A DNA stretch of 64,000 bases from Xenorhabdus kozodoii (GTDB lineage: Bacteria; Pseudomonadota; Gammaproteobacteria; Enterobacterales; Enterobacteriaceae): positions 30,833-94,832 of the forward strand of contig NZ_NJCX01000018.1 in assembly GCF_002632875.1 (NCBI RefSeq), read 5' to 3'. Under the pieces are notes generated by a model. That model was given only the letters and a program-made list of their open reading frames with translations, ran no database searches and was not told where the DNA came from. The position numbers were made by a program, and so were the translations under genes. Below are positions 18,478 through 29,728 of the stretch, in pieces. Position 1 is the first letter of the stretch. Each line of letters begins with the position of its first letter.

Positions 18478-19917
18478 TTAATCCTTCACGGCCTGAAAAT
18501 AACGTTCAGCATTATTGAAGCAGATATCCTGGACTACCTGCCCCAGCATTTTTTCATCATGGGGGATTTCGCCCTTTTCGACCCAGTTCCCCAGCATATT
18601 GCAGAGAATGCGACGAAAATATTCATGGCGGGTATAGGATAAGAAACTGCGTGAATCTGTCAGCATACCGACAAACTGGCTTAATAACCCTAACTGGGAG
18701 AATTGCTCTAATTGGCGCTGCATGCCGTCTTTTTGATCGTTAAACCACCAGCCCGAACCAAATTGGATTTTGCCCCCGGTACTTTTCTGGCCTGCTGCAA
18801 GGCTTCCGCCCTGAAAATTACCCATCATGGTCGCGATCACTTCATTGTCACGCGGGTTTAAGCAATAGAGAATGGTCTTGGGTAATTCATCGGTTTTATC
18901 CATCTCATCCAGCAAGCGTGATAATGGGTAAGCGATATGGCTATCCCCAATGGAATCAAAGCCGCTATCCGGCCCTAACCGGTTAAACATACGGGTGTTG
19001 TTATTGCGCAAAGCACCGATATGCATTTGCATGACCCAGCCGCGTTTTGCATACTGCTTACCTAACCAAACCAGCACCGCCGTTGTGAATTGCGCGATTT
19101 CTAATTCACTGAGAAATTGCCCTTGGCGGCGCTTTTGCAAAATAATATCCAACCTTTTTTCGTCGGGCGGCGGCGCATAACGCAAATGTTCAATACCATG
19201 ATCCGATGCCACACAACCGTGCTGCTGAAAGTGTTCAAGTCGGCGCTCTAATGCCCGCAATAAATCAGCAAAACTTCCGATAACGACATCTGAGACTTCG
19301 CCTAAGCGTTCGAGATACTCACAAAAACCCGCTAACTCAATTTTGAAGATTTTATCTGGCCGCCAGCTTGGTAATACTTTGATAGAAAACGCTTTATCTT
19401 TTGCGATCTGCTGATGATAGACAAGAGAATCAATGGGATCATCCGTCGTTCCTGCCATCCGCACCTGCATTTGCTGCATAATGCCACGGGCAGAAAATTC
19501 ATCTTGCGAGAGTTTTTCGTTCGCCTCATGCCAGATAACTTCTGCGGTATCAGGGCCAAATAATTTTCCGCGAATGCCAAATGGGCGTCGCAATTCCAGA
19601 TGTGTCCAGTGATACAGTGGATTGCCGATCGTCAGGGGAACGGTTTTTGCCCAAGCAAGGTATTTTTCGTAATCACTGCTGGCAGTACCGGTAATCAGCG
19701 ACTCTTCAATCCCGGCGGCACGCATCGCACGCCATTTATAATGGTCGCCTTCCAGCCAGATTTGCCCAAGATTGTGGAAACGGCGGTTTTGCGCAATCTC
19801 TTTGGGATTGAGATGACAGTGATAATCATAGATAGGCATCGACGCCGCGTAATCATGATAAAGACGGCGGCCAACGTCATTATTTAACAGGAAATCTTCA
19901 CACATAAAGGTTTTCAT
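18478..19917 (-). CDS. uxaC: Glucuronate/galacturonate isomerase
   Basis: 479 residues from [11 protein letters not shown] (ATG at 19917). The metal-binding [13 protein letters not shown] motif is near residue 30, and [19 protein letters not shown] and [13 protein letters not shown] follow, as in E. coli UxaC (470 residues). It converts glucuronate to fructuronate and galacturonate to tagaturonate. It lies between uxuB and kdgK in one minus-strand operon. No uxaA or uxaB gene is present in the window, so this copy serves at least the glucuronate branch. Confidence 0.96.
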   Translation of the reverse strand: MKTFMCEDFLLNNDVGRRLYHDYAASMPIYDYHCHLNPKEIAQNRRFHNLGQIWLEGDHYKWRAMRAAGIEESLITGTASSDYEKYLAWAKTVPLTIGNPLYHWTHLELRRPFGIRGKLFGPDTAEVIWHEANEKLSQDEFSARGIMQQMQVRMAGTTDDPIDSLVYHQQIAKDKAFSIKVLPSWRPDKIFKIELAGFCEYLERLGEVSDVVIGSFADLLRALERRLEHFQQHGCVASDHGIEHLRYAPPPDEKRLDIILQKRRQGQFLSELEIAQFTTAVLVWLGKQYAKRGWVMQMHIGALRNNNTRMFNRLGPDSGFDSIGDSHIAYPLSRLLDEMDKTDELPKTILYCLNPRDNEVIATMMGNFQGGSLAAGQKSTGGKIQFGSGWWFNDQKDGMQRQLEQFSQLGLLSQFVGMLTDSRSFLSYTRHEYFRRILCNMLGNWVEKGEIPHDEKMLGQVVQDICFNNAERYFQAVKD

Positions 19918-19934
19918 TGTGTTTTCCTCTATGG

Positions 19935-21410
19935 TCAAAGGGCAGCAACCGCCTGACGTGCACCAACATGCAGTAAGTTCTGGTAAACCCTGGTGACGTT
20001 ATCGACAAAGTTACGGTTTTTTACTAATTTTTGACCGAAGATCGATTCAATGGCCAGTAGCGCTTTCACCACATCGCCCACCACCGCAACAGAATGACCA
20101 TATTCGGCATAGATGGCAGCAAAGGTTTCTTTTAAGGGATCACGCACATCAATCGGTTGGCCTTGTTCATCCACCCCACTGACATAACGCATCCAACCCG
20201 CCACACCGAGGGCTAAGTGGCGATAATCACTGCCCTGCCTGAGATGCCATTCAATGGAATCAATCATGCGCTGTGGCAATTTCTGGCTGCCATCCATCGC
20301 AATTTGCCCGGTCTGATGTTTTAACGCTGGGTTAGTCAACCGTTCGATTAACTTATCTGCGTAGGCCATTAAGTCAATATTTTCCGGCATCGACAGGGTT
20401 GGGGCTTGTTCATTTAGCATCAGTGCATACACCGCCCGACGATAATCGGCATTTGTCATCGTATCGGAGATATGCGCATAGCCCCCCAAATAACCCAGAT
20501 AGGCCAGAAATGAATGAGCGCCGTTTAACATGCGCAATTTCATCATTTCAAATGGCGCCACATCGTCCACAAACTGCGCACCGGCAAGCGCCCAATCTGG
20601 GCGCCCATTGACAAAGTTATCTTCAATCACCCATTGACGGAAAGGTTCGCAGGCGATGGCACAAGGATCGTCAACGCCCAGCCGTTGGGCGATTTCAGTT
20701 AACGTGTCTGGTGTAGCTGCCGGCACAATACGATCGACCATCGTGCTGGGAAATGTCACCTGGGTTTCTATCCATTGTGCCAATTTTTCGTCCTGCAAAC
20801 GCGCCAAACCCAAGACGGCTTCACGGGTAACCTGTCCATTTGCCCGCATGTTGTCGCACGACAAAATCGTCACAGCCGGTAATCTTCGTTCAAAGCGCAA
20901 TTTTAATGCCGTAGTTATATACCCTATGGCTGATCTCGGCACAGCCGGGTTAGCAATATCGTTAATAATCAAATTATTATTGGGATCTAAACGCCCTGTC
21001 GCGGCATCGGTACAATAGCCTTTTTCGGTGATTGTCAAAGAGATGATAGCGACATCAGGATCGGCCATTTTTTCGATAATCGCCTGAGTGCCATCAATGG
21101 ATGGGTGCAGCCCTTCTTTCATTGAACCCATCATTTTTAATGTGACACCTTCCCGCCCTTTCTCTGCAACGGTATAGCGCATAGATTGTTTTTTAAGATT
21201 TTCAATCAGTGAAATACCGTTTGGTGTCAGATTAATTTCGCAGTATCCCCAATCACTGTCTGTTTGTTCTAATACATGATGCGTATAAAGCGCCTGATGT
21301 GCCCGATGAAATGCCCCGCATCCTAAATGAACGATACGGGAAGTCAGGCGTTCGGTTGTCCAGCTTGGACATGGAACAGAAGTTATCGTATTGACAAGAT
21401 TTTTTTCCAT
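19935..21410 (-). CDS. uxuB: Fructuronate reductase (D-mannonate oxidoreductase)
   Basis: 491 residues from [11 protein letters not shown] (ATG at 21410). [22 protein letters not shown] near the N-terminus is the NAD-binding region of the mannitol dehydrogenase family. [20 protein letters not shown], and [18 protein letters not shown] with the catalytic lysine in MKLRMLNG, match UxuB more closely than UxaB. It reduces fructuronate to mannonate using NADH. It lies between uxuA and uxaC. Confidence 0.95.
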   Translation of the reverse strand: MEKNLVNTITSVPCPSWTTERLTSRIVHLGCGAFHRAHQALYTHHVLEQTDSDWGYCEINLTPNGISLIENLKKQSMRYTVAEKGREGVTLKMMGSMKEGLHPSIDGTQAIIEKMADPDVAIISLTITEKGYCTDAATGRLDPNNNLIINDIANPAVPRSAIGYITTALKLRFERRLPAVTILSCDNMRANGQVTREAVLGLARLQDEKLAQWIETQVTFPSTMVDRIVPAATPDTLTEIAQRLGVDDPCAIACEPFRQWVIEDNFVNGRPDWALAGAQFVDDVAPFEMMKLRMLNGAHSFLAYLGYLGGYAHISDTMTNADYRRAVYALMLNEQAPTLSMPENIDLMAYADKLIERLTNPALKHQTGQIAMDGSQKLPQRMIDSIEWHLRQGSDYRHLALGVAGWMRYVSGVDEQGQPIDVRDPLKETFAAIYAEYGHSVAVVGDVVKALLAIESIFGQKLVKNRNFVDNVTRVYQNLLHVGARQAVAAL

Positions 21411-21476
21411 GATGGACTCACCAATAAGCGGTAGCGAGTGATACTCATCCACTACCATGTAGGGTTAGCTCAGAAA

Positions 21477-22661
21477 TTATTTTGGGTAAAATGCGCGATG
21501 AATACCCAACTCAAGGCCACGAATTTCAGCCAGCCCTTTCAGGCGGCCGATGGCTGAATAGCCGGGGTTCGTTTTCTTTTTCAAATCATCAAGTATCTGA
21601 TGACCATGATCAGGTCGCATTGGAATAAGGTGATGTTCACCCGCCGCCAGACGACGATATTCTTCTTCCGCAACCGCTTTGATGACTTCATACATATCCA
21701 CATCCCCCGCCAGATGTGCCGCCTCGTGGAACGTGGCGGGGTTTTCTTCACGTAAGGTTGAACGTAAGTGGAGAAAATAGATACGGGAACCCAATAATTT
21801 GATCATCTTCACCAAATCATTATCCGCACGCACGCCATAAGAGCCGGTACACAGCGTATAGCCATTGGCATCGCTGTCTACTGTTTCGGCTATCCAACGC
21901 ATATCCTCTATCGTAGAAACAATGCGCGGTAAGCCTAATATCTCACGAGGGGGGTCATCAGGATGAACCGCCATTTTGATGCCGATTTCTTCCGCAACCG
22001 GAATGATTTTTTTCAGGAAATAAGCAAAGTGCTCACGCAATTTGGCCTTATCAATTCCGGTATAACGTTTTAGGTGCTGGCGAAGTTGTTCTAAGGTATA
22101 GCCTTCCTCTGCACCAGGCAGACCCGCGATGATTGTGTTTATCAGTTTTTGTTTTTCTGCTTCTGTCATTGACGTAAAGCGTGATTGTGCTTGCGCAATT
22201 TCATCATCGGAATAGGCTTTTTCTGCTCCACAACGTTGCAAGAGATGGATATCAAAAACAGCAAATTCGATTTGATCAAAACGCAGCGCTTTTGAGCCAT
22301 CCGGTAATTCATAGGCGAGATCAGTACGCGTCCAATCCAAAACAGGCATAAAGTTATAGCATATTGTTTTGATCCCACAGGCAGCGAGATTACGCAAAGT
22401 TTGTTGATAATTTGCGATCCATCGATCGTACTCACCGGTATGCGTTTTGATCTCTTCATGGATGGGAACGCTTTCTACCACTGTCCATTCAAGTTGATGG
22501 GCTTCAATCAATGCCTTACGTTGTGCTATCTCTTCGATAGGCCAGATTTCGCCATTGGGAATAGGGTGTAACGCCGTCACAATTCCGGTTGCGCCTGCCT
22601 GACGGATATCCGCTAATGAAACAGGATCTTCAGGCCCATACCAACGCCAGGTTTGTTTCAT
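21477..22661 (-). CDS. uxuA: Mannonate dehydratase
   Basis: 394 residues from [16 protein letters not shown] (ATG at 22661), equal to E. coli UxuA; a GGGGG ribosome-binding stretch sits just upstream. MAVHPDDPP and MRPDHGHQ carry metal-binding His and Asp residues of the family. It dehydrates mannonate to 2-keto-3-deoxygluconate, the substrate of KdgK. Its start overlaps or abuts the end of the TRAP permease gene (stop at 22673), which fits cotranscription. Confidence 0.97.
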   Translation of the reverse strand: MKQTWRWYGPEDPVSLADIRQAGATGIVTALHPIPNGEIWPIEEIAQRKALIEAHQLEWTVVESVPIHEEIKTHTGEYDRWIANYQQTLRNLAACGIKTICYNFMPVLDWTRTDLAYELPDGSKALRFDQIEFAVFDIHLLQRCGAEKAYSDDEIAQAQSRFTSMTEAEKQKLINTIIAGLPGAEEGYTLEQLRQHLKRYTGIDKAKLREHFAYFLKKIIPVAEEIGIKMAVHPDDPPREILGLPRIVSTIEDMRWIAETVDSDANGYTLCTGSYGVRADNDLVKMIKLLGSRIYFLHLRSTLREENPATFHEAAHLAGDVDMYEVIKAVAEEEYRRLAAGEHHLIPMRPDHGHQILDDLKKKTNPGYSAIGRLKGLAEIRGLELGIHRAFYPK

Positions 22662-22672
22662 CATTCCCCCTA

Positions 22673-23974
22673 TCACTCATTCAAGACTAATTCAGGTAAC
22701 CACAAACTCAATTGCGGCAGATATGTCACCAGCGCCAGCGCCAAGATCAGCGCGATATACATCGGTAACAGTGGCTTCATTACCTTATCAATACTCACCT
22801 CTCCCACAGAACAACCGACAAATAAAGCGCTACCGACGGGCGGGGTACAAATTCCAATGGCTAAATTAAACGTCATAATGATGCCAAAATGAACCGGGTC
22901 AATCCCCATGCTCATCGCAACGGGCAAGAAAATCGGCGTGAAGATCAAAATAGCCGGTGTCATATCCATAAAGATCCCCACAACCAGCAAGATGATATTA
23001 ATGACAAGCAGGATGGTCAGTGGATTATCAGAAACTGCCATCAATGCATCTGCAATCATATATGGCAGATCAGCATTCGCCATCGCCCATGACATCCCCA
23101 TTGATACGCCAATCAGCAGTAACACAATCGATGTGGTGACCGCTGAATCCAGAATAATTTTTGGCAGTTGTTTGACACTCACTTCACGATAAATCACCAC
23201 GGCGAGCATCAAACTGTAGAGCACGGCAATAGCTGAGGCTTCTGTCGCCGTGAAGATCCCCGCAATAATCCCGCCCATCACCATCACAATCAATATTAAT
23301 GGCGGTAGCGCTTTCCACACTGTCGCCAAAAATTCGCGTCGTGTTGGCCGGGGTACAACAGGATAGCGCTTTCGCTTGGCGATAATGGCAGACACAACCA
23401 TCAGTGAAATCCCCATAATAATGCCAGGGATGTAACCCGCCAAGAACAAGGCGGCAATCGATGTCCCCCCCGAAACCAATGAGTACACAATCAAGGTATT
23501 ACTGGGAGGGATCAACAAGCCAGAAGGACAAGACGCGATATTCACAGCAGCAGACAGCTCAGGATCGTATCCTTCTTTTCTCTGCATCGGTGCCATGGTT
23601 CCCCCGACCGCAGCAGCCGATGCCACTGCCGAGCCTGAAATTGCCCCAAACAGCATGTTCGACATAATATTGACGTGCAGTAATGATCCCGGTAAACGGC
23701 CGCCAATCACTTGAGCCAGCTTGATTAAACGCGCGGCGATCCCACCCTGGTTCATAATATTCCCCGCAAGGATAAAAAACGGGATCGCTAATAAAGAGAA
23801 GTTATCGACTCCCGCCGCCATCCGTTGCGCAACAACGGTGATCGCAGATTCCAGCGGCAATGTCATCATAATCGCGACTAACGAAGATAAGCCGATGGCA
23901 AAAGAAACAGGAACACTCAATACCAGTAATATGGCAAATGTGCCAAAGAGTGCGGCAATGACATACCAATCCAT
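22673..23974 (-). CDS. TRAP transporter large permease subunit (DctM family)
   Basis: 433 residues, almost entirely hydrophobic, with about a dozen membrane segments. Family signatures include [30 protein letters not shown] and [17 protein letters not shown], plus the C-terminal [19 protein letters not shown]. It forms the cation-coupled channel of a tripartite transporter with the small subunit upstream and the divergently encoded binding protein. The setting among uxu genes suggests hexuronates as substrate. Confidence 0.94.
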   Translation of the reverse strand: MDWYVIAALFGTFAILLVLSVPVSFAIGLSSLVAIMMTLPLESAITVVAQRMAAGVDNFSLLAIPFFILAGNIMNQGGIAARLIKLAQVIGGRLPGSLLHVNIMSNMLFGAISGSAVASAAAVGGTMAPMQRKEGYDPELSAAVNIASCPSGLLIPPSNTLIVYSLVSGGTSIAALFLAGYIPGIIMGISLMVVSAIIAKRKRYPVVPRPTRREFLATVWKALPPLILIVMVMGGIIAGIFTATEASAIAVLYSLMLAVVIYREVSVKQLPKIILDSAVTTSIVLLLIGVSMGMSWAMANADLPYMIADALMAVSDNPLTILLVINIILLVVGIFMDMTPAILIFTPIFLPVAMSMGIDPVHFGIIMTFNLAIGICTPPVGSALFVGCSVGEVSIDKVMKPLLPMYIALILALALVTYLPQLSLWLPELVLNE

Positions 23975-23999
23975 ACCCTAAACCTCTTATCTTCACAGA

Positions 24000-24506
24000 T
24001 TAACGATTCTCAGACACAACGGGCGGTTGACCCGTGAACTGCCGAAGGATCGCGATCACATCAACGAGCGCATAGAAAATCATCAAGATCCCGCTAATCG
24101 GCAAACATAAATAGATGTACCCCATCTTCCAACCCAATGCCGGTGTGATTTGACCATTTTCCAGTGTCGATGATACAAGCAGGCTGCCACCATAAAGCAG
24201 CACAACGGAAGAAAACAAAATGATGGCAGACTGAATAATCAGACCGATAATACTTTTCTTTACGCCGGTTAATTTCATCATCAGCAGATCGATAGCAAGA
24301 TGACGATGCTGTCCGGTTGTATAGGCAGCGCCAATCATTGCGACCCACATAAACAGATAACGAGCTAATTCATCTGTCTCAGTACTTGGCACCCCCAAGA
24401 GATAGCGTGAAATGACTTGCCATGACACACATAAAACCAGAAAGGCCAGCAGGCAGATGGTCAAAAATGCCAAACTTTTATTGGTAATCGCTACAAGGTT
24501 TTTCAT
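24000..24506 (-). CDS. TRAP transporter small permease subunit (DctQ family)
   Basis: 168 residues from MKNLVAITNKSLAF (ATG at 24506). Four membrane segments are visible, with the family motif RYLLGVPSTETDELARYLFMWVAM in the loop after the first. It is the first gene of the hexuronate operon and pairs with the DctM subunit 25 bp downstream. The frame is open ten codons further upstream, but those residues are polar and unlike the family. Confidence 0.92.
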   Translation of the reverse strand: MKNLVAITNKSLAFLTICLLAFLVLCVSWQVISRYLLGVPSTETDELARYLFMWVAMIGAAYTTGQHRHLAIDLLMMKLTGVKKSIIGLIIQSAIILFSSVVLLYGGSLLVSSTLENGQITPALGWKMGYIYLCLPISGILMIFYALVDVIAILRQFTGQPPVVSENR

Positions 24507-24524
24507 TAACTTGTCCTTGCCATT

Positions 24525-24536
24525 TTGGTTAACCAA
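24525..24536. promoter_or_regulatory. Candidate ExuR/UxuR operator
   Basis: TTGGTTAACCAA is a perfect 12-bp palindrome 19 bp before the dctQ start, within the divergent region between the dctQM-uxu operon and dctP. It resembles the TTGG-TA-CCAA core I recall for UxuR/ExuR sites. Related half sites lie at about 24629-24642 (GGTCAACCAAT) and 24668-24675 (GACCAATT). Binding is inferred. Confidence 0.55.
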
Positions 24537-24763
24537 TTAAAATCAACACAGAGATTAAAGTCTATACCGAATGCACTAAAAGCACTGAAATAACAACTTG
24601 AAAGAGAGTAAACCTCTCATTAAGCCAAAAGGTCAACCAATGATGCATTTTTTTGCGAGTCAGATCGACCAATTGAATTTTGCCCTTTGCCTAATAACAG
24701 AGATCTGATTATTGTTTGCCCACAAAATAATAAAAACCGACACTTACCTCTGGAGAAACAATC

Positions 24764-25744
24764 ATGCAGAATAGTCAACGCGTTTTAGGCATAACGTCGG
24801 GCGTCATATTGATGCTGGGGGCGTTCCAGGCTTTCGCTGTGACAACACTGAAACTTAGCCATAACCAGAACCGGGATCACGCTGTTCATCAGGCCATGAC
24901 CCAATTCGCTAATGAAGTGAAAGAAAAAACCAACGGGGAAGTCTGCATCCGCATCTATTCTGATTCCCAATTGGGCAACCAACGTGAATCCATCGAATTG
25001 ATGCAAAATGGCGCCCTGGATATTGCTAAATCCAATGCAGCAGAATTGGAAGCCTTCTCCCCGGCTTATTCCATTTTCAACCTGCCCTATTTATTCCGCG
25101 ATAAAGCGCACTATCAAAAAATCATCAATAGCGATATCGGTAAAGAAATCCTCAGTTCAAGTCAGGCGATGGGGTTTATTGGTCTTACGTACTATGATGC
25201 GGGCGCCCGCGGTTTTTATGCGAAAAAAACGATTAGAACGCCTGAAGACCTCAAAGGGTTAAAAATTCGCGTCCAACCCAGCCCAACAGCAATTGCGATG
25301 GTGAAAGGGCTGGGAGCAAATCCAACCCCATTAGCTTACGGTGAACTCTATACCGCCTTGCAACAGGGAGTGGTGGATGCGGCGGAGAACAACATCATTT
25401 CCTTTACGCTAAGCCGCCATAATGAAGTGGCAAAATTCTTTTCGCTGGACGAGCACACGATGATCCCTGATGTCCTGTTAATATCAAACAAGTCATTGAA
25501 GAAATTAACGGCTAAACAGCAAGAGATTGTGAAAAAAGCGGCGCTGAACTCCTCAAAATACATGGTTCAACTTTGGGAAAAATCAGAAAAGGCAGAGCGA
25601 GCCAAAGCAGAACAACAAGGCGTTGAATTTATTGTTGTGGATAAAACTCGCTTCCAAAACGCGGTTAAGCCCATGTATGACGATATTGCTAATACTCGAC
25701 CGGAATTATTCGAAATGGTAAATAGGGTGCGTAAAGTAGAATAA
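24764..25744 (+). CDS. TRAP transporter periplasmic substrate-binding protein (DctP family)
   Basis: 326 residues with a signal peptide (hydrophobic ITSGVILMLGAFQAFA, cleavage near residue 25). Family motifs include LKLSHNQNRDHAVHQAM, QLGNQRESIELMQNGALDI and the carboxylate-binding arginine region LKGLKIRVQPSP. PTPLAYGELYTALQQGVVDAAEN is the DctP signature. Divergent from dctQM, it supplies the binding protein of the same system, probably for glucuronate or related sugar acids. Confidence 0.94.
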   Translation: MQNSQRVLGITSGVILMLGAFQAFAVTTLKLSHNQNRDHAVHQAMTQFANEVKEKTNGEVCIRIYSDSQLGNQRESIELMQNGALDIAKSNAAELEAFSPAYSIFNLPYLFRDKAHYQKIINSDIGKEILSSSQAMGFIGLTYYDAGARGFYAKKTIRTPEDLKGLKIRVQPSPTAIAMVKGLGANPTPLAYGELYTALQQGVVDAAENNIISFTLSRHNEVAKFFSLDEHTMIPDVLLISNKSLKKLTAKQQEIVKKAALNSSKYMVQLWEKSEKAERAKAEQQGVEFIVVDKTRFQNAVKPMYDDIANTRPELFEMVNRVRKVE

Positions 25745-25863
25745 TTTTCTCTCAACACTCCCTATTGCAACAAAAATAGGTGGTTATATTTCTGGCATTG
25801 ATGTCTTAGAATAACATCATTTTTAGTCGTTCCACTTAAGTCTATTAACTTACGGCGGCATTA

Positions 25864-26613
25864 ATGATGAACTTTGCAGAATCCAAGCGCCCCTATCATG
25901 AAGTAGCCCAATCGTTACGTCAGATGATTATCGATATGGGTTATTCTCCAGGTGATCGTCTCCCTACAGAACGTGAAATTGCAGACAAGTTCAGCGTTTC
26001 GCGCACACTTATTCGTGAAGCGTTAATTGTATTGGAATTGGAAAATCTCATTGAAGTACGCAAAAGCTCAGGGATTTACCTCATCCGCCTGCCGCGTTCT
26101 TATTCAAGCAACACCACCATCAATGCCGCAGGGCCTTTTGAGTTATTACAAGCACGCCAATTATTGGAAAGTAATATTGCTGAATTTGCGGCGCTCCAGG
26201 CGACTCCGGTCGATATTGCCAATATGCGCAACGCATTGGAAAAAGAGAAAAGTGATCTGATTTCGGGAGAAAGTGAATCCGGTGACAGGGAATTTCATTT
26301 AGCTATTGCGCAGGCAACGCATAACAGTATGTTAGTTGAATTACTTAAACAATCTTGGGCATGGCGTGAGAATAACCCCATATGGATAAAGTTACATAGC
26401 CGAATTACCAATACTGATTACCGTAAAGCATGGTTGAGTGATCATCAGGCGATTTTAGCGGCTATGATCAAAAAAGATCCCGCCGCCGCAAAGCAAACGA
26501 TGTGGCAACATTTAGAAAATGTGAAACAGAGTTTGCTTGAATTATCCGATGTGGATGATCCTAATTTTGATGGGTATTTGTTTGAGTCTTATCCGGTTGG
26601 TATTGGGAAGTGA
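25864..26613 (+). CDS. GntR/FadR-family repressor of hexuronate genes (ExuR/UxuR-like)
   Basis: 249 residues. The N-terminal winged helix-turn-helix reads SPGDRLPTEREIADKFSVSR followed by TLIREALIVLE. The C-terminal FCD-type domain has GPFELLQARQLLESNIAEFAA and WLSDHQAILAAMIKKDPAAA, close to ExuR/UxuR of E. coli. It likely releases operators around dctP/dctQ when fructuronate or another pathway intermediate binds. Which of the two paralogues it corresponds to cannot be settled here. The second Met is an alternative start. Confidence 0.9.
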   Translation: MMNFAESKRPYHEVAQSLRQMIIDMGYSPGDRLPTEREIADKFSVSRTLIREALIVLELENLIEVRKSSGIYLIRLPRSYSSNTTINAAGPFELLQARQLLESNIAEFAALQATPVDIANMRNALEKEKSDLISGESESGDREFHLAIAQATHNSMLVELLKQSWAWRENNPIWIKLHSRITNTDYRKAWLSDHQAILAAMIKKDPAAAKQTMWQHLENVKQSLLELSDVDDPNFDGYLFESYPVGIGK

Positions 26614-26652
26614 GTTTTTGACGACTGAGCTGGCTGGGGATTTCAAAATCCG

Positions 26653-26680
26653 GGAAGATCTGAGCCAGATCTTCCGTTTT
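26653..26680 (+). terminator. Rho-independent terminator after the hexuronate regulator
   Basis: GGAAGATCTG and CAGATCTTCC form a 10-bp stem with a 3-nt loop followed by GTTTTC. It lies 40 bp after the regulator stop codon. Confidence 0.8.
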
Positions 26681-26852
26681 CTAAAACAACCGTGATAACG
26701 GGTGGTAACCACTACAGCCTTTTCCATCCCTTTAACATTTTTTATTTTGTGGCAATAACAACAATTTTAGCTATATTTCACTCATTCCTCCGTAGCATCA
26801 ATATCCCCTCCTTGATATTGCCATTGACACCAAAATAAGTTAGATCACCAAG

Positions 26853-28373
26853 TCACCTTGGATAAACCCCTGGCCCAATCGGTAATCCGGCAAAATACCA
26901 TCCTACCAATAGCAGTATCCAAACAGCGTAAAACGCCAAAGGGTAAGGCAGTATTAACGTGTAATAAGTGCCTAACTGGGCATTTTTATAATAGCGCTGG
27001 AGAAACCCTAAAAAGAGCGGCAGAAAGGGGGATAGTGGTGCCAAAGGCAATACGGCGGAATCAGAGATACGAAAAACGATCTGTGCAAAAGCAGGATGAA
27101 AACCAAGCAAGACAAACATCGGCACGAAAATCGGCGCCAGTATCGACCAAATGGCAGAGCCACTCGCAATAAACATACACAAAAAGGAAGATAAGAACAT
27201 TAACCCGATAAAAGCCGGAACACCTGTCATCCCTAAACTTTCCAGTATGTCGGCTAACCCTATCGCCATAAACTTGCCCATGTTGCTCCAGTTGAAAAAA
27301 GCAACAAATTGCGCCAGCGGGAAGACCATGATGATAAAACCGGCCATGCTTTTCATGGGATCAACAAGCAGTTCAGGAATATCATTGGGCTTTTTTATCT
27401 GCTTTGTGGAAATGCCATAGGTAATCGACACCACAAAGAAAAACAGAATAATAACGGGTACGATCCCCCTAATAAATGGCGATGGAATGATTGAACCCGT
27501 TTGCGGATCACGCAATAGGGCATTTTCAGGCACGACCAGTAACGCAGCCATGCCGATAAAAACCAACGCCGATAGGCCGCTCATCAGCAACCCACGATCC
27601 TGCTGCGGGGTGAGCTTTTCCAGCGTCTCATCATGAGTGCCTTCCCACGCGGGAAGACGTGGCTCTACCACTTTATCCGTTAAAATAGCCCCGGTAATCG
27701 TCAAGACAATCACCGAAGTTGCCATAAAATACCAGTTATCAATAACACTGACGTGTAAATTGGGATCAAGTATTTTAGCTGCCTCTGTGCTGATCCCCGA
27801 TAACAGAACATCCGTTGTGACAATCAATAAGTTCGCCGTAAATCCCGAAGCAACCCCCGCAATCGCAGCCAATAACCCCGCAACAGGATGCCGGCCAACC
27901 GCAATAAAGATCAGTGCCCCTAACGGCGGCATGATAACCAGCGCGGCATCTGATGAGATGTGACTAAAAAAAGCGATAAATAGCACCATATAGCTGGCAT
28001 AACGTCTATTAATGCCGGAAGCCATCTTGTACATCAGGGCTTGCAACAACCCCACCTTTTCCGCTAGCCCGGCACCAATCACTAAGGCTAATATGGCACC
28101 CAGTGGGGCAAAACTACTGAAATTTTTAATAATATTCGGAAAAATCCATTGTAACCCTTCAGCACCCAGCAGATTTTTAACTGTGACGAATTCACCATTA
28201 GTGGGATTTTTTACACTCAAATCAAACCAGGAAAAAATAGCTGTCGCGATCATTAAGGCAGCCGTTAAATAGACGAATAAAACAAAAGGATTTGGTATTT
28301 TATTGCCGACTCTTTCAACCCAGCCAAGAATACGTCCTGGGCGCTTATTGACAGGCATAGTTGCTTCACTCAT
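26853..28373 (-). CDS. abgT: p-Aminobenzoyl-glutamate transporter AbgT
   Basis: 506 residues, against about 508 in E. coli AbgT. It has numerous membrane segments and conserved stretches such as FIAFFSHISSDAALVIMPP, GFTANLLIVTTDVLLSGIS and FIASGSAIWSILAPIFVPMF. It imports p-aminobenzoyl-glutamate, a folate breakdown product. It lies 38 bp after abgA on the same strand. Confidence 0.96.
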   Translation of the reverse strand: MSEATMPVNKRPGRILGWVERVGNKIPNPFVLFVYLTAALMIATAIFSWFDLSVKNPTNGEFVTVKNLLGAEGLQWIFPNIIKNFSSFAPLGAILALVIGAGLAEKVGLLQALMYKMASGINRRYASYMVLFIAFFSHISSDAALVIMPPLGALIFIAVGRHPVAGLLAAIAGVASGFTANLLIVTTDVLLSGISTEAAKILDPNLHVSVIDNWYFMATSVIVLTITGAILTDKVVEPRLPAWEGTHDETLEKLTPQQDRGLLMSGLSALVFIGMAALLVVPENALLRDPQTGSIIPSPFIRGIVPVIILFFFVVSITYGISTKQIKKPNDIPELLVDPMKSMAGFIIMVFPLAQFVAFFNWSNMGKFMAIGLADILESLGMTGVPAFIGLMFLSSFLCMFIASGSAIWSILAPIFVPMFVLLGFHPAFAQIVFRISDSAVLPLAPLSPFLPLFLGFLQRYYKNAQLGTYYTLILPYPLAFYAVWILLLVGWYFAGLPIGPGVYPR

Positions 28374-28411
28374 GGTGTTTTCCTTGTATTTGCTGTGACT
28401 ATTATTTTTAA

Positions 28412-29728
28412 TTAGGTCGCGTCGAAATAAGGGAGATGAAGGGCGATAGTTGCCAAGGTTTTTACTGCGGTTGTCATCACATTTTCATCAAAATCAAACC
28501 GCTCATTATGGTGACCAGCGCTGAGTTCTGCGCCGAAAATAAGGTAGGTCGCTTGGCCACCATTCGCTTTGACACGCTCCATAAAATAAGTCGCGTCTTC
28601 CGAACCCGTAGGTTGCTGGTGGCTTTTAACAACAGATGAAAGCTCTGGAATATATTGCTGGGCTTGTTGATAAATAAAATCGACCCACGCAGGGCTGGAT
28701 GGGCTATTTTGTGCGGCTCCCATTAATTCTATTTCATATTCAACACCCTGCATTTTTGCCGCCCCATCAATAATATTCAAGGCTCGCTGGTAGATAAACT
28801 CATTGATCTCATTCGTTTTACCACGTGTTTCCACTTTCATTAATGCATGGTCAGGAATGACGTTACGGCCAATACCTGCCTGCAACACGCCGACGTTAAT
28901 GCGTGAACTTCCCCCACTATGGTGAGCAATCGCATGTAACCCTAAGGTGGCATGAGCGGCCGCTAACAACGCATTTTTTCCCTCTTCGGGTTTTGCGCCA
29001 GAATGGGCGGCAACCCCCCGATAAGTGACATCGATTTTGGTCGTGGCAAAAAAATTATCATTCCCACAAACCAATGCTCCTTGAGGTACGCCAAGGCCAA
29101 TATGGAGAGCAATAAATAAATCAGCGTCGTCGACAACTCCCGCCTCCACCATTGATTTTGCCCCTCGCGTTCCCTCTTCCGCCGGCTGAAAAATCAGTTT
29201 TATTTTTCCTGTCAGTTGGTTTTCATATTCTTTCAATATGTTGGCAAGCCCCAAGCCGATTGCGGTATGACCATCATGCCCACAGGCATGCATCATGTTT
29301 GCGTTACGCGAGGAAAACCCTTCAGCGTAAGGGAGATGTGCATGAGTTTGCTCTTCATTCAGGTCAAGGGCATCCATATCAACCCGAATAGCGAGCGTTG
29401 GCCCAGGTTTGCCGGTATCGAGTGTCGCCACAATGCCTGTAAACCCACCCGAAAAATGCGGTAGCCATTTAGTCAAAGCGCCTTGCTTAATCGCACGCTG
29501 TTCCTGTTCCCGTAATGCCTGCTCTGGAGGCAAGCCCATGCGGGCATCTGCCTTGATGACGGCTTTCCCCATTTCCAGGCTATAACCTAAGCGATGCAAT
29601 TCATCTGCCACGATAGTTGCTGTCCTGAATTCGAACCAACCTGATTCAGCAAAATGGTGAAAATCACGGCGCCAGTTTTGTAATTTTCCGCTAATTTGCT
29701 GAATAGACTCGCTAAGTAAAATAGTCAT
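28412..29728 (-). CDS. abgA: p-Aminobenzoyl-glutamate hydrolase subunit A
   Basis: 438 residues, M20 metallopeptidase family. MHACGHDGHTAIGLG carries the metal-binding CxH motif, FQPAEEGTRGAKSMVEAG the catalytic Glu pair, and the C-terminal AGHHNERFDFDE a further His. It matches E. coli AbgA (436). In E. coli it acts with AbgB; here abgB is not between abgA and abgT. Either AbgA acts alone, AbgB is encoded elsewhere, or the system has changed substrate. Confidence 0.94.
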   Translation of the reverse strand: MTILLSESIQQISGKLQNWRRDFHHFAESGWFEFRTATIVADELHRLGYSLEMGKAVIKADARMGLPPEQALREQEQRAIKQGALTKWLPHFSGGFTGIVATLDTGKPGPTLAIRVDMDALDLNEEQTHAHLPYAEGFSSRNANMMHACGHDGHTAIGLGLANILKEYENQLTGKIKLIFQPAEEGTRGAKSMVEAGVVDDADLFIALHIGLGVPQGALVCGNDNFFATTKIDVTYRGVAAHSGAKPEEGKNALLAAAHATLGLHAIAHHSGGSSRINVGVLQAGIGRNVIPDHALMKVETRGKTNEINEFIYQRALNIIDGAAKMQGVEYEIELMGAAQNSPSSPAWVDFIYQQAQQYIPELSSVVKSHQQPTGSEDATYFMERVKANGGQATYLIFGAELSAGHHNERFDFDENVMTTAVKTLATIALHLPYFDAT

